A DNA stretch of 64,000 bases from the NCBI RefSeq assembly GCF_037190085.1, contig NZ_JBBCJO010000010.1, positions 124,001 to 188,000 on the forward strand, written 5' to 3'. Below the pieces are notes generated by a model that saw only the letters and a list, made by a program, of their open reading frames with translations, was not told the DNA's origin and searched no databases. This document shows, piece by piece, positions 7,462-16,224 of this stretch. Every line of letters begins with the position of its first letter. The stretch's first letter is position 1. Origin of the DNA: Gemmatimonas aurantiaca (GTDB lineage: Bacteria > Gemmatimonadota > Gemmatimonadetes > Gemmatimonadales > Gemmatimonadaceae). Position numbers and translations under genes: made by a program.

Positions 7462-9278
7462 TGTCGTCACGCATGGTCCGCGGCGCAGGGACCGCGCTCG
7501 CTGTTGCTGCACTCACGCTGACGATCACCGGCGGCAACGCGGAAGCGCAGGCGGCACGCGCCGGTGCCACAGGTGCGAGTGCCACCGGCAGCGCCAGGTT
7601 TCCGCTCACGCGCCCCGAGCGCACGGACTACACGGAAACGAGCCGCTACGACGACGTCATCGCGTACATGAAGCTGATGGCGGCGGCCAACCCGCAGATC
7701 CACCTCACCACATACGGCTACACGTACGAGGGACGGTCACTCCCCCTCGCGGTCATTGGCGCACCCGGCGCCACCGCCGCGCAGGTGCTCGCCACCGGCA
7801 AGACCCGTGTCTACATCCAGGGCAACATCCACGGTGGAGAGGTGGAAGGCAAAGAGGCGCTGCTGTGGTTGCTGCGCTCGATTGCCAAGGGCGAACGCAA
7901 CGCCTGGCTGCGCAATACGGTGCTGCTCATCAATCCGATCTACAACGCCGACGGCAACGAACGGATCAGCGTGGCCAATCGTGGCAGTCAGGCGGGTCCG
8001 GTGGGCGGCATGGGCACGCGCGAGAATGCCCTGGGACTCGATCTCAATCGCGATGGCACCAAGATGGAGACGGCCGAAGCCCGTTCCATGGCGCGGCTGC
8101 TCACCGAGTACCAGCCGCATGTGGCGATGGATCTGCATACCACCGATGGCAGCTCCAACAGCGGCTTCAACATGACGTATGAAACGTCGCTCAGCCCCAA
8201 CAACTCGAAGGCGCAAATGAGCCTGTTGCGCGATGAGTTGCTGCCGCAGATCACCAAGGCGGTCAAGACCAAATACGGATCGGACTGGTTCTACTATGGT
8301 GGCGTGTCGGGTACGGGTGCAGACCGTGCGTGGCGCTCCGATGCGGAGCTCGCCAAGCCGCGTTACACGTCCACGTATTACGGCGTGCGCAACATCCTGG
8401 GTCTGCTCACCGAGGCCTACTCGTACGCGTCGTTCAAGACCCGCATCACCGAGACGTACTGGTTCCTCGAGGAATCACTCGACTTCGTGGCGAAGCATGG
8501 CCCGCGCATTCGCGACGTGGTGGCTGCAGCGAACAAGGAGTCCATCGTCGGTCAGGAACTGGCCGTGCGTCAGCAGTTGGTGAAGGCACCGCAGCCGTAC
8601 GAGATCGTGTTCGCGCCCACCAACTCGGTGCGCAATCCGTACGTCGCGGATCGTCCGTATCGCCTGCGTCCCGATGGCAACACCAACCGCACCACGGAAA
8701 TGCTGCCGTTCTTCGGCACCGCGGTGGCTACGGAAACCAGCGTTGCGCCGCGCGTATGGGTCATTCCCAATGTATCGCAGGAGCCCGCGTCCTCGTCGGC
8801 AGCCGCTCCCGGTCCCGCGCAGGCGGCTGGAGGCCCGCCGGGTGCCGCAGGTGGACGCGGTGGCGCCCGCCCCGGCGGCTTCGGTGCTCCGGGTGGCACG
8901 CCCACAGAACGCATGATCGCCAGTGTCACCGATCGCCTCGATGCGCATGGCATTACGTACACGGTCACCCAGCGCGCCATGGCGTTCAATGGTGAGCGGT
9001 TCCGCATCTCGGGCAACACGACGGCCGAGCAGAACTATCAGGGCACGCATCGCGCGCGCACGTTGACGGGTGCGTGGGAAGCCAATCAGCAGACGCTGCC
9101 GGCGGGCTCGGTGATCATCAGCATGGAGCAGCCGCTCGCGCGGCTCACGTTCCTGCTCATGGATCCGCGCTCTGACGATGGCTTCATGTGGTGGAACATC
9201 CTCGACCCGGTGCTCGGCGCTTCACCGGGGCCGCAGTACTACCCGGTGCTGCGTTCGATGAGCGTGCCGAACTATTGA
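7458..9278 (+). CDS. Secreted M14-family zinc carboxypeptidase
   Basis: A 606-residue exported peptidase. After a signal peptide (about 1-30, ending GGNAEAQA) comes an M14 catalytic domain. HGGEVEGKE (near residue 122) carries the zinc His and Glu, NRDGTKMETAE follows, DLHTTDG (near 223) supplies the second His, and LLTEAYSY (near 317) carries the general-base Glu. A Gly/Pro/Ala-rich linker (about 445-480) leads to a C-terminal region of unknown fold. M14 enzymes remove C-terminal residues from peptides or act on cell-wall peptides. It is co-translated with the domain protein ahead and converges on the large lipoprotein behind. Confidence 0.92.
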   Translation: MMSSRMVRGAGTALAVAALTLTITGGNAEAQAARAGATGASATGSARFPLTRPERTDYTETSRYDDVIAYMKLMAAANPQIHLTTYGYTYEGRSLPLAVIGAPGATAAQVLATGKTRVYIQGNIHGGEVEGKEALLWLLRSIAKGERNAWLRNTVLLINPIYNADGNERISVANRGSQAGPVGGMGTRENALGLDLNRDGTKMETAEARSMARLLTEYQPHVAMDLHTTDGSSNSGFNMTYETSLSPNNSKAQMSLLRDELLPQITKAVKTKYGSDWFYYGGVSGTGADRAWRSDAELAKPRYTSTYYGVRNILGLLTEAYSYASFKTRITETYWFLEESLDFVAKHGPRIRDVVAAANKESIVGQELAVRQQLVKAPQPYEIVFAPTNSVRNPYVADRPYRLRPDGNTNRTTEMLPFFGTAVATETSVAPRVWVIPNVSQEPASSSAAAPGPAQAAGGPPGAAGGRGGARPGGFGAPGGTPTERMIASVTDRLDAHGITYTVTQRAMAFNGERFRISGNTTAEQNYQGTHRARTLTGAWEANQQTLPAGSVIISMEQPLARLTFLLMDPRSDDGFMWWNILDPVLGASPGPQYYPVLRSMSVPNY

Positions 9279-9359
9279 CTCGGCCAGCATTCAGTTGATA
9301 TGGGGCGCAGCGTGCGCCGTGTTGGGACACAACGCATCCCGACGCGCGCACGTTGCCGC

Positions 9360-9387
9360 CCGCCCAAGGTACTGACGACCTGGGCGG
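9360..9387. terminator. Imperfect hairpin between convergent genes
   Basis: CCGCCCaAGGT (9360-9370) pairs with ACCTGGGCGG (9378-9387) apart from one bulged A, with a 7-base loop. It lies in the 170-base gap between the M14 peptidase (+, ends 9278) and the large lipoprotein (-, ends 9449), where a bidirectional terminator is expected. There is no T-run. Confidence 0.3.
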
Positions 9388-9448
9388 TCACGGAGTGCAA
9401 CCGGCCTTTTGCTGCAGCCTCGTCAGCAGGCGAGAGCAGCCTCGGTGG

Positions 9449-12400
9449 CTACCTCACACGTTCCGCCGTGAAGCGCGCGGTGATGGTCCAGCGTTTGGTC
9501 TCCGGACGAGGGAGCACCTCGAGCGAATGATCGAAGTCGCGACTGATGACGGTGACCGTGCCGGTCGCCGTGGTACCGTTGAAGGTGACGTTGATCTGTC
9601 GGGTCTCGAACGGGAACCACAAGGTGAGTCCGTTGCCCTTGAAGGTGCTGAACTGCCAGTTCCATACGGTACTGATCAGACTTCCGCCGGCGATGGTGCC
9701 CGTGAGCGCATAGCTCTCGCTGAGATCTCCGGCGTCAGCCGCGCGGAATGGTGCCACGGGATTGGCGAACCAATTGGCACGCACCTGCGGGGAGCCGCTG
9801 GTGTTGAACGTGGTGCCCGCCGGCGGCACGTCGAGATAGCGTGCCACATCGTCGGCAGAGAGCAGGGGCTGATCGGTGTCCACGAAGTAGATGCCACGAC
9901 GCTTGAGTGTGGGCGTGCGGTTCCGCGTGCCAAAGGTGGAATCGCGTTCGAGGAAGAGAATGCCTCCGCGCTTCGCGCCACTCTGGATTTCACTCCAGAG
10001 CTGCTCCGGCCGCGTGAAGTGCGTCGTACTCCCAATGGAGGGATTGGTGAGCCACGGGTTGGGGCCGGACTTGTCCACCTCCACGGTGAACGACGTGAAC
10101 TTCCACGTGGGCAGGATGTCGCTGACCAGATACTCCTGGTCGAGCACCTTGCCGATGGGGATGTCGTCACCCGCTTCGTTGACCACGTAGGCATACACAC
10201 TCACGTTGGTGCTGCCGCTGCCGGTGAACGTGTGTGTCAGCGTGGGCTGGCTGCTCTCTTCTTCCATGGCTCCCCCGGGCCCTTGGGCGATCCACAGGAA
10301 GTGGAGCCTGGGCAAGGAGGACAGTGGGAACCCCACGGCGGTCACGGTGAATGTCACCGGGACATTGCGCGAGATCACGCCGGCCGCGGGTGCCAGCGCG
10401 AGAGCCACCTTGGCCAATCGCCTGGTGACCACCCGCGCCACCAGGGTGCCCTTGGCATCCTTCATCAGCAGCGTCACGATGGTGACACCCGGTCGTTTCG
10501 GCGTGAATGCCAGTGTCGTGGCGCTGGTGGTGACATCGGGCGTGCCATCATCCCATCGCCAGGTGTACGTCACGCCGGCGCCGGCCAGGGCACCTGCATT
10601 CACGCGCCACGTCTCGGTCGTGCCCACCGTGGCATTGGTGTCCGGCGTGATGACCTCGACGGGACTGTACAACACGGTGAACACGCGGGCATCGAGTGGC
10701 GCGGAGAGCGCGTGGTCCACGTTGGTGAAGGCTTCGAGTTCGGCATAGTACCGTGTCAGGCCCGGGCTGTTGCCGATGGTGTTGCGGCCCAGCGTTTCCG
10801 TACCGCCACCATCCCAGATGGTGAGCGGATGTTCGTTGGCGGCACCACCCGTGGTGGGCGCCTTGCATGACGGGCAGATGTGGCGCAGGGCCAGGACTTC
10901 GGCCGTGGTACGCACCGTGTCGGGAAGTCGCTCCCAGCTTTCGGTCAGATCGTTGCGGTACTCCAGGCGATAGGTGGCAGGATAGAGATCGGCACCCGCC
11001 CGTTGCTGCTGAAACTCCGCCCATCGGCGCGAGATGTCCGCGAGCGGCACTTCCGCCGAAACCGCCAGCGCATACGCACCGGTGATGGTGATCGGTGGCA
11101 CATTCGCCTTGGTTGCCAGGCTGAACGGAGTCAGCGTGCCACCCTGAAAGCGCATGGTGCGCGCCTGCGTGGGCACGTTGGGATCGATGAAGGTGACGGT
11201 GGTGACGGCGGTGCCCGGATCGTACGTGGCGGCCGTCGCGATCACGGCATGGCCGGCGTTGGCGGCGGACAGTCCGATGAGTACCGGTTGCTTGAGCAGC
11301 TTGAGCGTGAGGACGATCCAGCTCGGGGTGAGTTCTTCGAGCCTGGTCCCGCGCTGCGTGGCCTGCGCGATGAGCTTGACGACCTGGTCCCCGTGCGCTG
11401 CGGCATACGCGAGATAATCCGCCTGCACGGCTGCCGCGTAGCGTTCGCCCTGCACGTTGTCGAGCAGGTCCGTGAGGGACTTGTCGAAGCGATGGTACAG
11501 CGGCGGTGCACCATTGCGCTTGACGAAGTACCAGTAGTGCAGCGCGGTGATGCTCATGCCTTCGCAACTGCCACGTGGTGACGCGAAGTGGCCGCGATTC
11601 ACGAATTCCCAGTTGTCCCGTCCCACCATGAAACCGGACGAGAACGTGCCGGCGAGCTGCGCGCGTGGCGTCTTGATCCACACCACTTTGACGGCCCCAA
11701 ATCCCCCCAGCGCCGCCCGTCCGATCAGTGAATGCCGCGCGGCACTCACGCCGGGATCGACACCCGGCAAGGCCAGCAAGTCACGCGCGAAATGCCGCGT
11801 GGCCAATCCGACCGCGCCCGCGCTGCGCTCGACGATCGGAATCGGCTCGAGATAGCCGGTGGCGGCGTCGAAGTAGAACGGCGCCACCGCGTCGTCCGCG
11901 CCGGCGTTGGTGGGCATCGTGAGTGACAGCACACTGTCCGCGTGTGCGGATCCGTTGTCCACGGTGAGGGTGGGGCCCACCTGCGCGAAGCCGTCTGGCA
12001 GGGTGGGACGCGTGACCGAATCGGCGGTGATGGTCCAGGAGGTGGCCGTGGCATACGACTGCGCCGGGATCGTCACCGTGAGGCCGTCGAGCGGATCACC
12101 GGGTTTGCGGTAGGTGATGGTACCACCACCAACTGGCACCATGGTGCGCTCGATGAGTGTGCGCACGGCGGGCCCCTGGGCGATGCTGCGGAAGCGTACC
12201 ACCGGCAGCGACGCCACCCGCGCGATGACCACATTGTTGCCTACCGCGCCGAGCGTCCACGTACCGCTGGTGGCGATGCCCTCGGCGGTGGTCGTCGCCG
12301 TGCTGCTGCTGAGTGAACCGCCGCCGGAGTCGATGCTGAACTCCACGGCGACACCGGCGACCGGCGTACCGGCACTGTTGCGTACCAGGACCGACAGCGC

Positions 12401-12622
12401 AATCGGCAGACGCGTGCCCGTTTCACCAGACTGGGCGTCACCGGCCACGATGGCCACCGAAGCGGGAACGTTGGTGGCCGGCGGAGTGGGCGGGGTGGGG
12501 GTCTGGGGCGCCGTGGGCGTACCGGTGGACTTGTCCGCCCCGCCCCCGCCTCCGCATGCGCTGAGCAGACAGAGTGAACCGATGCAGGCCAGGCGGAACC
12601 AACGAGCAGCAGGATCAGTCAT
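9449..12622 (-). CDS. Large lipoprotein: Big-1-like domain, cysteine-peptidase-like core, PKD-like domain
   Basis: A 1057-residue lipoprotein: leader to about 22, lipobox LLSAC with Cys23, a run of five Gly and a Pro/Thr-rich linker. Residues about 50-135 look like a bacterial Ig-like Big-1 domain (SVLVRNSAGTPVAGVAVEF). A segment at about 330-500 has a papain/C39-like arrangement: RGSCEGMS with Cys near 353, NAGHAVIA with His near 457, and TFIDPN with Asp near 477. Residues about 660-735 form a PKD-like domain (TYTWRWDDGTPDV, FTPKRPGVTIVTLLM), followed by a second Ig-like stretch and a C-terminal beta domain. The peptidase-like core could process or bind extracellular protein, or be an inactive adhesion module. 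It is monocistronic, and the TauE gene diverges from it. Confidence 0.7.
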   Translation of the reverse strand: MTDPAARWFRLACIGSLCLLSACGGGGGADKSTGTPTAPQTPTPPTPPATNVPASVAIVAGDAQSGETGTRLPIALSVLVRNSAGTPVAGVAVEFSIDSGGGSLSSSTATTTAEGIATSGTWTLGAVGNNVVIARVASLPVVRFRSIAQGPAVRTLIERTMVPVGGGTITYRKPGDPLDGLTVTIPAQSYATATSWTITADSVTRPTLPDGFAQVGPTLTVDNGSAHADSVLSLTMPTNAGADDAVAPFYFDAATGYLEPIPIVERSAGAVGLATRHFARDLLALPGVDPGVSAARHSLIGRAALGGFGAVKVVWIKTPRAQLAGTFSSGFMVGRDNWEFVNRGHFASPRGSCEGMSITALHYWYFVKRNGAPPLYHRFDKSLTDLLDNVQGERYAAAVQADYLAYAAAHGDQVVKLIAQATQRGTRLEELTPSWIVLTLKLLKQPVLIGLSAANAGHAVIATAATYDPGTAVTTVTFIDPNVPTQARTMRFQGGTLTPFSLATKANVPPITITGAYALAVSAEVPLADISRRWAEFQQQRAGADLYPATYRLEYRNDLTESWERLPDTVRTTAEVLALRHICPSCKAPTTGGAANEHPLTIWDGGGTETLGRNTIGNSPGLTRYYAELEAFTNVDHALSAPLDARVFTVLYSPVEVITPDTNATVGTTETWRVNAGALAGAGVTYTWRWDDGTPDVTTSATTLAFTPKRPGVTIVTLLMKDAKGTLVARVVTRRLAKVALALAPAAGVISRNVPVTFTVTAVGFPLSSLPRLHFLWIAQGPGGAMEEESSQPTLTHTFTGSGSTNVSVYAYVVNEAGDDIPIGKVLDQEYLVSDILPTWKFTSFTVEVDKSGPNPWLTNPSIGSTTHFTRPEQLWSEIQSGAKRGGILFLERDSTFGTRNRTPTLKRRGIYFVDTDQPLLSADDVARYLDVPPAGTTFNTSGSPQVRANWFANPVAPFRAADAGDLSESYALTGTIAGGSLISTVWNWQFSTFKGNGLTLWFPFETRQINVTFNGTTATGTVTVISRDFDHSLEVLPRPETKRWTITARFTAERVR

Positions 12623-12699
12623 GACAGGGGGGCGGAAGGGGAATACCAGACACGCGCAACTCCTCCGCCAATCCCCTCATCAGCCAGATGCCGACAGGA

Positions 12700-12772
12700 G
12701 CGGTCTTGCTGACCAACGAGGACAGGCCGCTGCCGGTGAGAGAACTCGCGGACCTGGCCGGCTACCCGCAGG
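12700..12772 (+). repeat. Partial copy (HTH fragment) of the regulator gene at 20367
   Basis: This 73-base stretch matches 20565-20637 with six mismatches by my count. It encodes AVLLTNEDRPLPVRELADLA against AVLLTNEDKPLPVKELAELA in the intact regulator. Only the start of the helix-turn-helix remains; the sequence diverges on both sides. It sits in the 182-base gap between the large lipoprotein start (12622) and the TauE start (12805), so it is a duplicated or relic fragment, not part of the transporter. Confidence 0.75.
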
Positions 12773-12804
12773 CGTGTGGCCTCCACGCACGAGTATCTTG
12801 CGTC

Positions 12805-13563
12805 ATGATGCTCGCTCACTCCGGGACGATCATGCTCATCGGAGCGATCGTCGGGTTCCTTTCTGGCCTGCTCGGGAAAGGTGGTAGCGCGATCGCCACC
12901 CCGGCGCTCCAGATCTTCGCCGGCATTCCGCCGTTCGCCGCCCTGGCCTCGCCGCTGCCGGCCACGCTTCCCACGACCTTCTCGGCGACGCTCGCCTACT
13001 ATCGACACAGCGTCATCGATCGCCGCGTGGTGCTCACGTCGATCCTCTTTGGCATACCGGCCACCTTTCTCGGTTCGTACTACAGCGACTGGCTGGAAGG
13101 ACGAGCGCTGATGCTCCTGACGGCGCTCTTCGTTCTGGCGCTCGGCATCTCGTTCTTTGTCGGCAAGCAGTCGACCGAAGAGCAGCTCGAGCGAGTGATC
13201 CCCGCCTGGAAGATCGGCGGCGTGGCGGTCGGAGTCGGCTTTCTTTCCGGCCTGCTCGCCAACAGCGGCGGCGTGTTGTTCGGCCCTCTCTTCATCCGCG
13301 TGCTGAAGATGCCGACCAAGCGCGCCCTGGCGAGCAGCCTCATGGTCGCCGCGGGCCTCTCGATCCCCGGGACGATCGCACACTGGTACTTCGGACACAT
13401 CGACTGGCGCATCGTCATGCTGCTGTCGCTCAGCGCGATCCCCAGTGCCTACCTCGGCGCCCGGCTCGCCCTGAATCTCCGGAATCACGTGCTCGAACGG
13501 ATCTTCGGCGCGATGTTGGTCGTGTTCGGGGCGTTCGACCTGATCTACACCTGGCTCGCGTAA
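12805..13563 (+). CDS. TauE/SafE-family membrane transporter
   Basis: A 252-residue integral membrane protein with about eight hydrophobic segments. It has the family's internal duplication: GAIVGFLSGLLGKGGSAIAT near the N-terminus and GVGFLSGLLANSGGVLFGPL in the middle. The family (sulfite exporter TauE/SafE, DUF81) moves organosulfur compounds or other small anions; the substrate here is unknown. I start at the ATG pair 12805/12808, where the hydrophobic protein begins. The frame is open further upstream, but that part (VLLTNEDRPLPVREL) is a relic of an HTH regulator. DUF488 follows 35 bases downstream. Confidence 0.85.
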   Translation: MMLAHSGTIMLIGAIVGFLSGLLGKGGSAIATPALQIFAGIPPFAALASPLPATLPTTFSATLAYYRHSVIDRRVVLTSILFGIPATFLGSYYSDWLEGRALMLLTALFVLALGISFFVGKQSTEEQLERVIPAWKIGGVAVGVGFLSGLLANSGGVLFGPLFIRVLKMPTKRALASSLMVAAGLSIPGTIAHWYFGHIDWRIVMLLSLSAIPSAYLGARLALNLRNHVLERIFGAMLVVFGAFDLIYTWLA

Positions 13564-13598
13564 CTGCGCGGCAATCACATAAGGGCTAGCTTCCTTTC

Positions 13599-14126
13599 AT
13601 GCTGCCCACCGTGTGGACCATCGGCCACTCGACGCGCACCCTCGCCGAGTTCCTCCAGCTCCTGGAGCAGCACCGGATCGAGTTGCTGGTGGATGTCCGC
13701 CGGTATCCTGGTTCCCGACGCTGGCCACAATTCGCGAGCACGACCCTCGAGGAGTCTCTCCGCCTCGTGGGCATGTTGTATCTCCCGCTTCCATCCCTGG
13801 GCGGACGCCGCCGCCCCGTCCCGAATTCCCCGAACACCGCGTGGCGGAGTCCGATGTTTCGTGGATATGCCGACTACATGGAGACCGAGGACTTCGCCGA
13901 GGGGCTCCTCGAGCTCGAGGCATGCGTGTATGGGTTTCGCACCTGTATCATGTGCGCCGAGGCGGTCTGGTGGCGCTGCCATCGCGGGCTGATCGCCGAC
14001 GTGTTGCGGTGGCAGGGCTTTCCGGTCAGGCACATCCTGTCGGCATCCTCGACCGTGGATCATCCGTATACCCCGGCCGCGACGGTCACACCGGGTGGTA
14101 TCTGCTACACCCGGGCGATCCATTGA
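13599..14126 (+). CDS. DUF488 family protein
   Basis: A 175-residue cytoplasmic DUF488 protein with the family hallmarks in order. These are TIGHSTR (7-13), a strand ending LLVDVRRYPGSRR, LGGRRR near 68, WRSPMFRGYADYM near 85, and the Cys-rich motif CIMCAEAVWWRCHR near 120. The conserved Arg, Cys and His residues suggest a nucleic-acid or metal-related enzymatic role, but no reaction is established. It follows TauE closely on the same strand and may be co-transcribed. No strong ribosome-binding site precedes the ATG, but translation from it begins the conserved domain. Confidence 0.88.
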   Translation: MLPTVWTIGHSTRTLAEFLQLLEQHRIELLVDVRRYPGSRRWPQFASTTLEESLRLVGMLYLPLPSLGGRRRPVPNSPNTAWRSPMFRGYADYMETEDFAEGLLELEACVYGFRTCIMCAEAVWWRCHRGLIADVLRWQGFPVRHILSASSTVDHPYTPAATVTPGGICYTRAIH

Positions 14127-14335
14127 CACTCATGCCATGAACACGGGGGGTCTTCCTGGTTGCCTGCAGGACCGTTGGCACACCGACCCCGGCGAAACCA
14201 GGCAGGTAACGAGCGCGGGGGGATGCTCATTCGGGTCGTTCGGCAGATCACCGCGGACCTTCTTGCCCAAGATGGAGAATAAAGGAAGGGCCACCGGCCT
14301 GTCACTTCCATCTTTCCGCGCACGTAGGGTCCGAT
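14127..14335. other. Gap with long-range complementary segments, no gene recognised
   Basis: About 209 bases without an ORF I can support. CCTGGTT near 14156 is complementary to AACCAGG near 14200, so a structured leader of the next gene is possible. I could not fit any known riboswitch consensus. AGGG seven bases before 14336 is the next gene's ribosome-binding site. Confidence 0.2.
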
Positions 14336-14779
14336 ATGCCCGTACCTCTCGAAGCGTTTACGGAACACCTCGGTCTTGGCGCGTTACTGAACGCGCTGCA
14401 GCAGAGCGTCGGCATCGCTGCACACGTCGAGCATTGGACGCAGGGTGAATTTCATCACGACCTCGTGCTGCGTCTCGTCAATGCAGATCAGGCGCTGCCA
14501 GGATCGGTGCTCGTCGTGGCGACGAATTGCAATGGCGGCGTCAAGGAATTGCTGTGTTTCGACACCCTGCCCGATCGTGCGGCGCTTTGGCATCATCGCT
14601 GTCCCGGGAATCCGGAATTCAGTGGCACATTGCCACCGATTCTTGCGACCGCGCGCACGCGGCATTGGTTCGATCCGTGCGATTTGCTGCGCTCCGATGC
14701 GCGCAGCGAATTGCGCCCGGAGTTCCGCGAGCGACAGGCTGGTGGCGGATGGCAGGCCACCCAGTGCCGGGGCCAATAG
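14336..14779 (+). CDS. Hypothetical cytoplasmic protein
   Basis: A 147-residue protein with no leader or membrane segment and no recognised family. Visible features are an N-terminal helix (FTEHLGLGALLNALQQ), a beta-rich middle (HHDLVLRLVNADQAL, SVLVVATNCNGGVKELLCF) and a Cys-containing C-terminal half (WHHRCPGNPEF, WFDPCDLLRS). AGGG seven bases before ATG 14336 supports the start. It is followed 47 bases later by a secreted hypothetical on the same strand. Codon usage looks normal, so it is probably real. Confidence 0.5.
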   Translation: MPVPLEAFTEHLGLGALLNALQQSVGIAAHVEHWTQGEFHHDLVLRLVNADQALPGSVLVVATNCNGGVKELLCFDTLPDRAALWHHRCPGNPEFSGTLPPILATARTRHWFDPCDLLRSDARSELRPEFRERQAGGGWQATQCRGQ

Positions 14780-14826
14780 CGGCACGTCGACGTGTACCTC
14801 GACGAGCGATACAGAGGACTGACCTC

Positions 14827-15360
14827 ATGCACAGCAGATTCGTACTGGCTCTCGCCATCGGACTCGGCCTCGGTCGTGCGCCGATACAGGCACAAGTGCC
14901 CGGAGTGTACCAGCTGACGATTTGCGCCGGCCGGTGCACGGAGTCTGACAGTGGCCTCGTGCGAGGCTCCCTGGTGCTGTTTCGCGATGCCGTTCACATC
15001 GACACGATCGCGAATCGCGCCTACGCACCGCTTTCGCGTGATCTCTATCTCGTGCGAATCGCGAAGTCCGTGAACGCGTGCTTCACACTGCGCCGAAACC
15101 AGTCGCGCGTGAACGGTCAGGAATTGTATGCCGGCATCATCGGCCGCAGCTTCACGACATGGACGTTGGATGGCTCCGTCACGCAGGTCGTCCTGTATCG
15201 ATCGCCCGATGCTTCATTCAGGCTCGTCGGCACCCTCGAGGGGAACACCTACAGCGGCACGGGCCATCAGAGCAACTGGAATGGCGGGACCGGTCCCCAG
15301 ACATTCTTTCGTGCCGTGAGGGTGGGCGATCCGGACGCTGCGGCCTGTCTTTCAGACTGA
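14827..15360 (+). CDS. Secreted hypothetical protein
   Basis: A 177-residue protein with a signal peptide (MHSRFVLALAIGLGLGRAPI, cleavage likely after QAQ near 23). The mature part is beta-rich, with one early Cys pair (TICAGRCTES) that could form a disulfide, another Cys mid-protein and one near the end. Strand pattern and the closing NWNGGTGPQTFF suggest a small beta-barrel or sandwich; no family was recognised. AGAGGA upstream of ATG 14827 supports the start. Confidence 0.58.
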   Translation: MHSRFVLALAIGLGLGRAPIQAQVPGVYQLTICAGRCTESDSGLVRGSLVLFRDAVHIDTIANRAYAPLSRDLYLVRIAKSVNACFTLRRNQSRVNGQELYAGIIGRSFTTWTLDGSVTQVVLYRSPDASFRLVGTLEGNTYSGTGHQSNWNGGTGPQTFFRAVRVGDPDAAACLSD

Positions 15361-15462
15361 CTTCGTCGCACGCTGCCCAGCCAACACTGTTCACTGAATC
15401 GTAATGCAGACGTCACGCTCCGATAATACGATGTCGAACCGAACGATGTACGCTGGTGCCGC

Positions 15463-16224
15463 ATGCGAAATGATGAGGAGTGCAAAGCCCGCGCCAACGC
15501 GGTAGATACGCAGGACGCCCTTCGGCAGACCGGCTCCCGGCTGGCGATGCCGACGTTGCTCGCGTGCGCCGCCGCGTGCCTCGCACTCGTGATTGCCGTG
15601 GGGCTGCAGGCGCCCGCGGTTTCCGCTGGCCCTCGCTGGACGCCGGGGCCGCGATTTGGACCGAAGCGCATCCCGGTCGAAGCGGTCACGATCGAATGGG
15701 ACCCCAGCTTCCCGCCGGGCGATGGCTGGCCCACCTGGGCGACATGGGTGCTGGCGGTGCTCGCCGCGTTCCTGGTCGGGCGCTGGATTCGTCACCTCAC
15801 CCGCCGCCCACCCAAGACGAATGCCGCGCGCATACGCGCCGACTCCGGGGTGCTCAGTGAAACGGATGCACAGATCCTCAAGTCGGGACTGGCTGCTGCC
15901 ATCGAGAGGCTCTCCTCCTCCGACCGGGATCTCGGCAACGCTGTCGTGCAGGCCTGGCAGGGGCTCGAGGATGCCGCAGCCGCAGCCGGCCTCCACCGTC
16001 GTCCCGCCGAAACCGCCTCGGAATTCACCGCACGCATTCTGTATCGGTCACGCAAATCGACCGAACCGATCGCCGTGCTGCTCAACCTGTATCAGCGGGT
16101 GCGGTTCGGCGAACACACCCCTGATGCGGACGAAATCGCGACCGCCCGCCACTCACTCGAAGTGCTCGTCAGTCTCTGGCAGGCAGACTTTCCCGAGCGC
16201 CGCCGTGCCACGGGAGTGCGCTGA
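15463..16224 (+). CDS. DUF4129 domain-containing membrane protein
   Basis: A 253-residue protein with two hydrophobic segments (about 28-50 and 88-106) flanking a Pro/Gly-rich loop. A cytoplasmic C-terminal DUF4129 domain (about 125-245) follows, marked by VQAWQGLEDAAAAAGLHRRP, PAETASEFTARIL and LLNLYQRVRFGEH. DUF4129 proteins commonly occur with MoxR and DUF58 genes, as here. The stop overlaps the next start (TGATG at 16222-16226). It opens the operon running to 19742; GATAAT at 15422-15427 is a weak candidate -10 box. A later start at MPTLL (15547) is possible. Confidence 0.78.
   Translation: MRNDEECKARANAVDTQDALRQTGSRLAMPTLLACAAACLALVIAVGLQAPAVSAGPRWTPGPRFGPKRIPVEAVTIEWDPSFPPGDGWPTWATWVLAVLAAFLVGRWIRHLTRRPPKTNAARIRADSGVLSETDAQILKSGLAAAIERLSSSDRDLGNAVVQAWQGLEDAAAAAGLHRRPAETASEFTARILYRSRKSTEPIAVLLNLYQRVRFGEHTPDADEIATARHSLEVLVSLWQADFPERRRATGVR

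Noticed and set aside
9353..10870. 505-residue open frame on the plus strand
   Set aside because: It opposes the large lipoprotein gene, whose lipobox and domains are recognisable. Similar antisense frames at 29258-30823 and 53488-55062 were rejected for the same reason.
12688..12804. N-terminal extension of the TauE protein
   Set aside because: The frame is open upstream of 12805, but that part matches the regulator's HTH and not the transporter.
14127..14335. Riboswitch in the leader of the 14336 gene
   Set aside because: Complementary segments exist, but no known riboswitch consensus could be fitted and the gene product is unknown.
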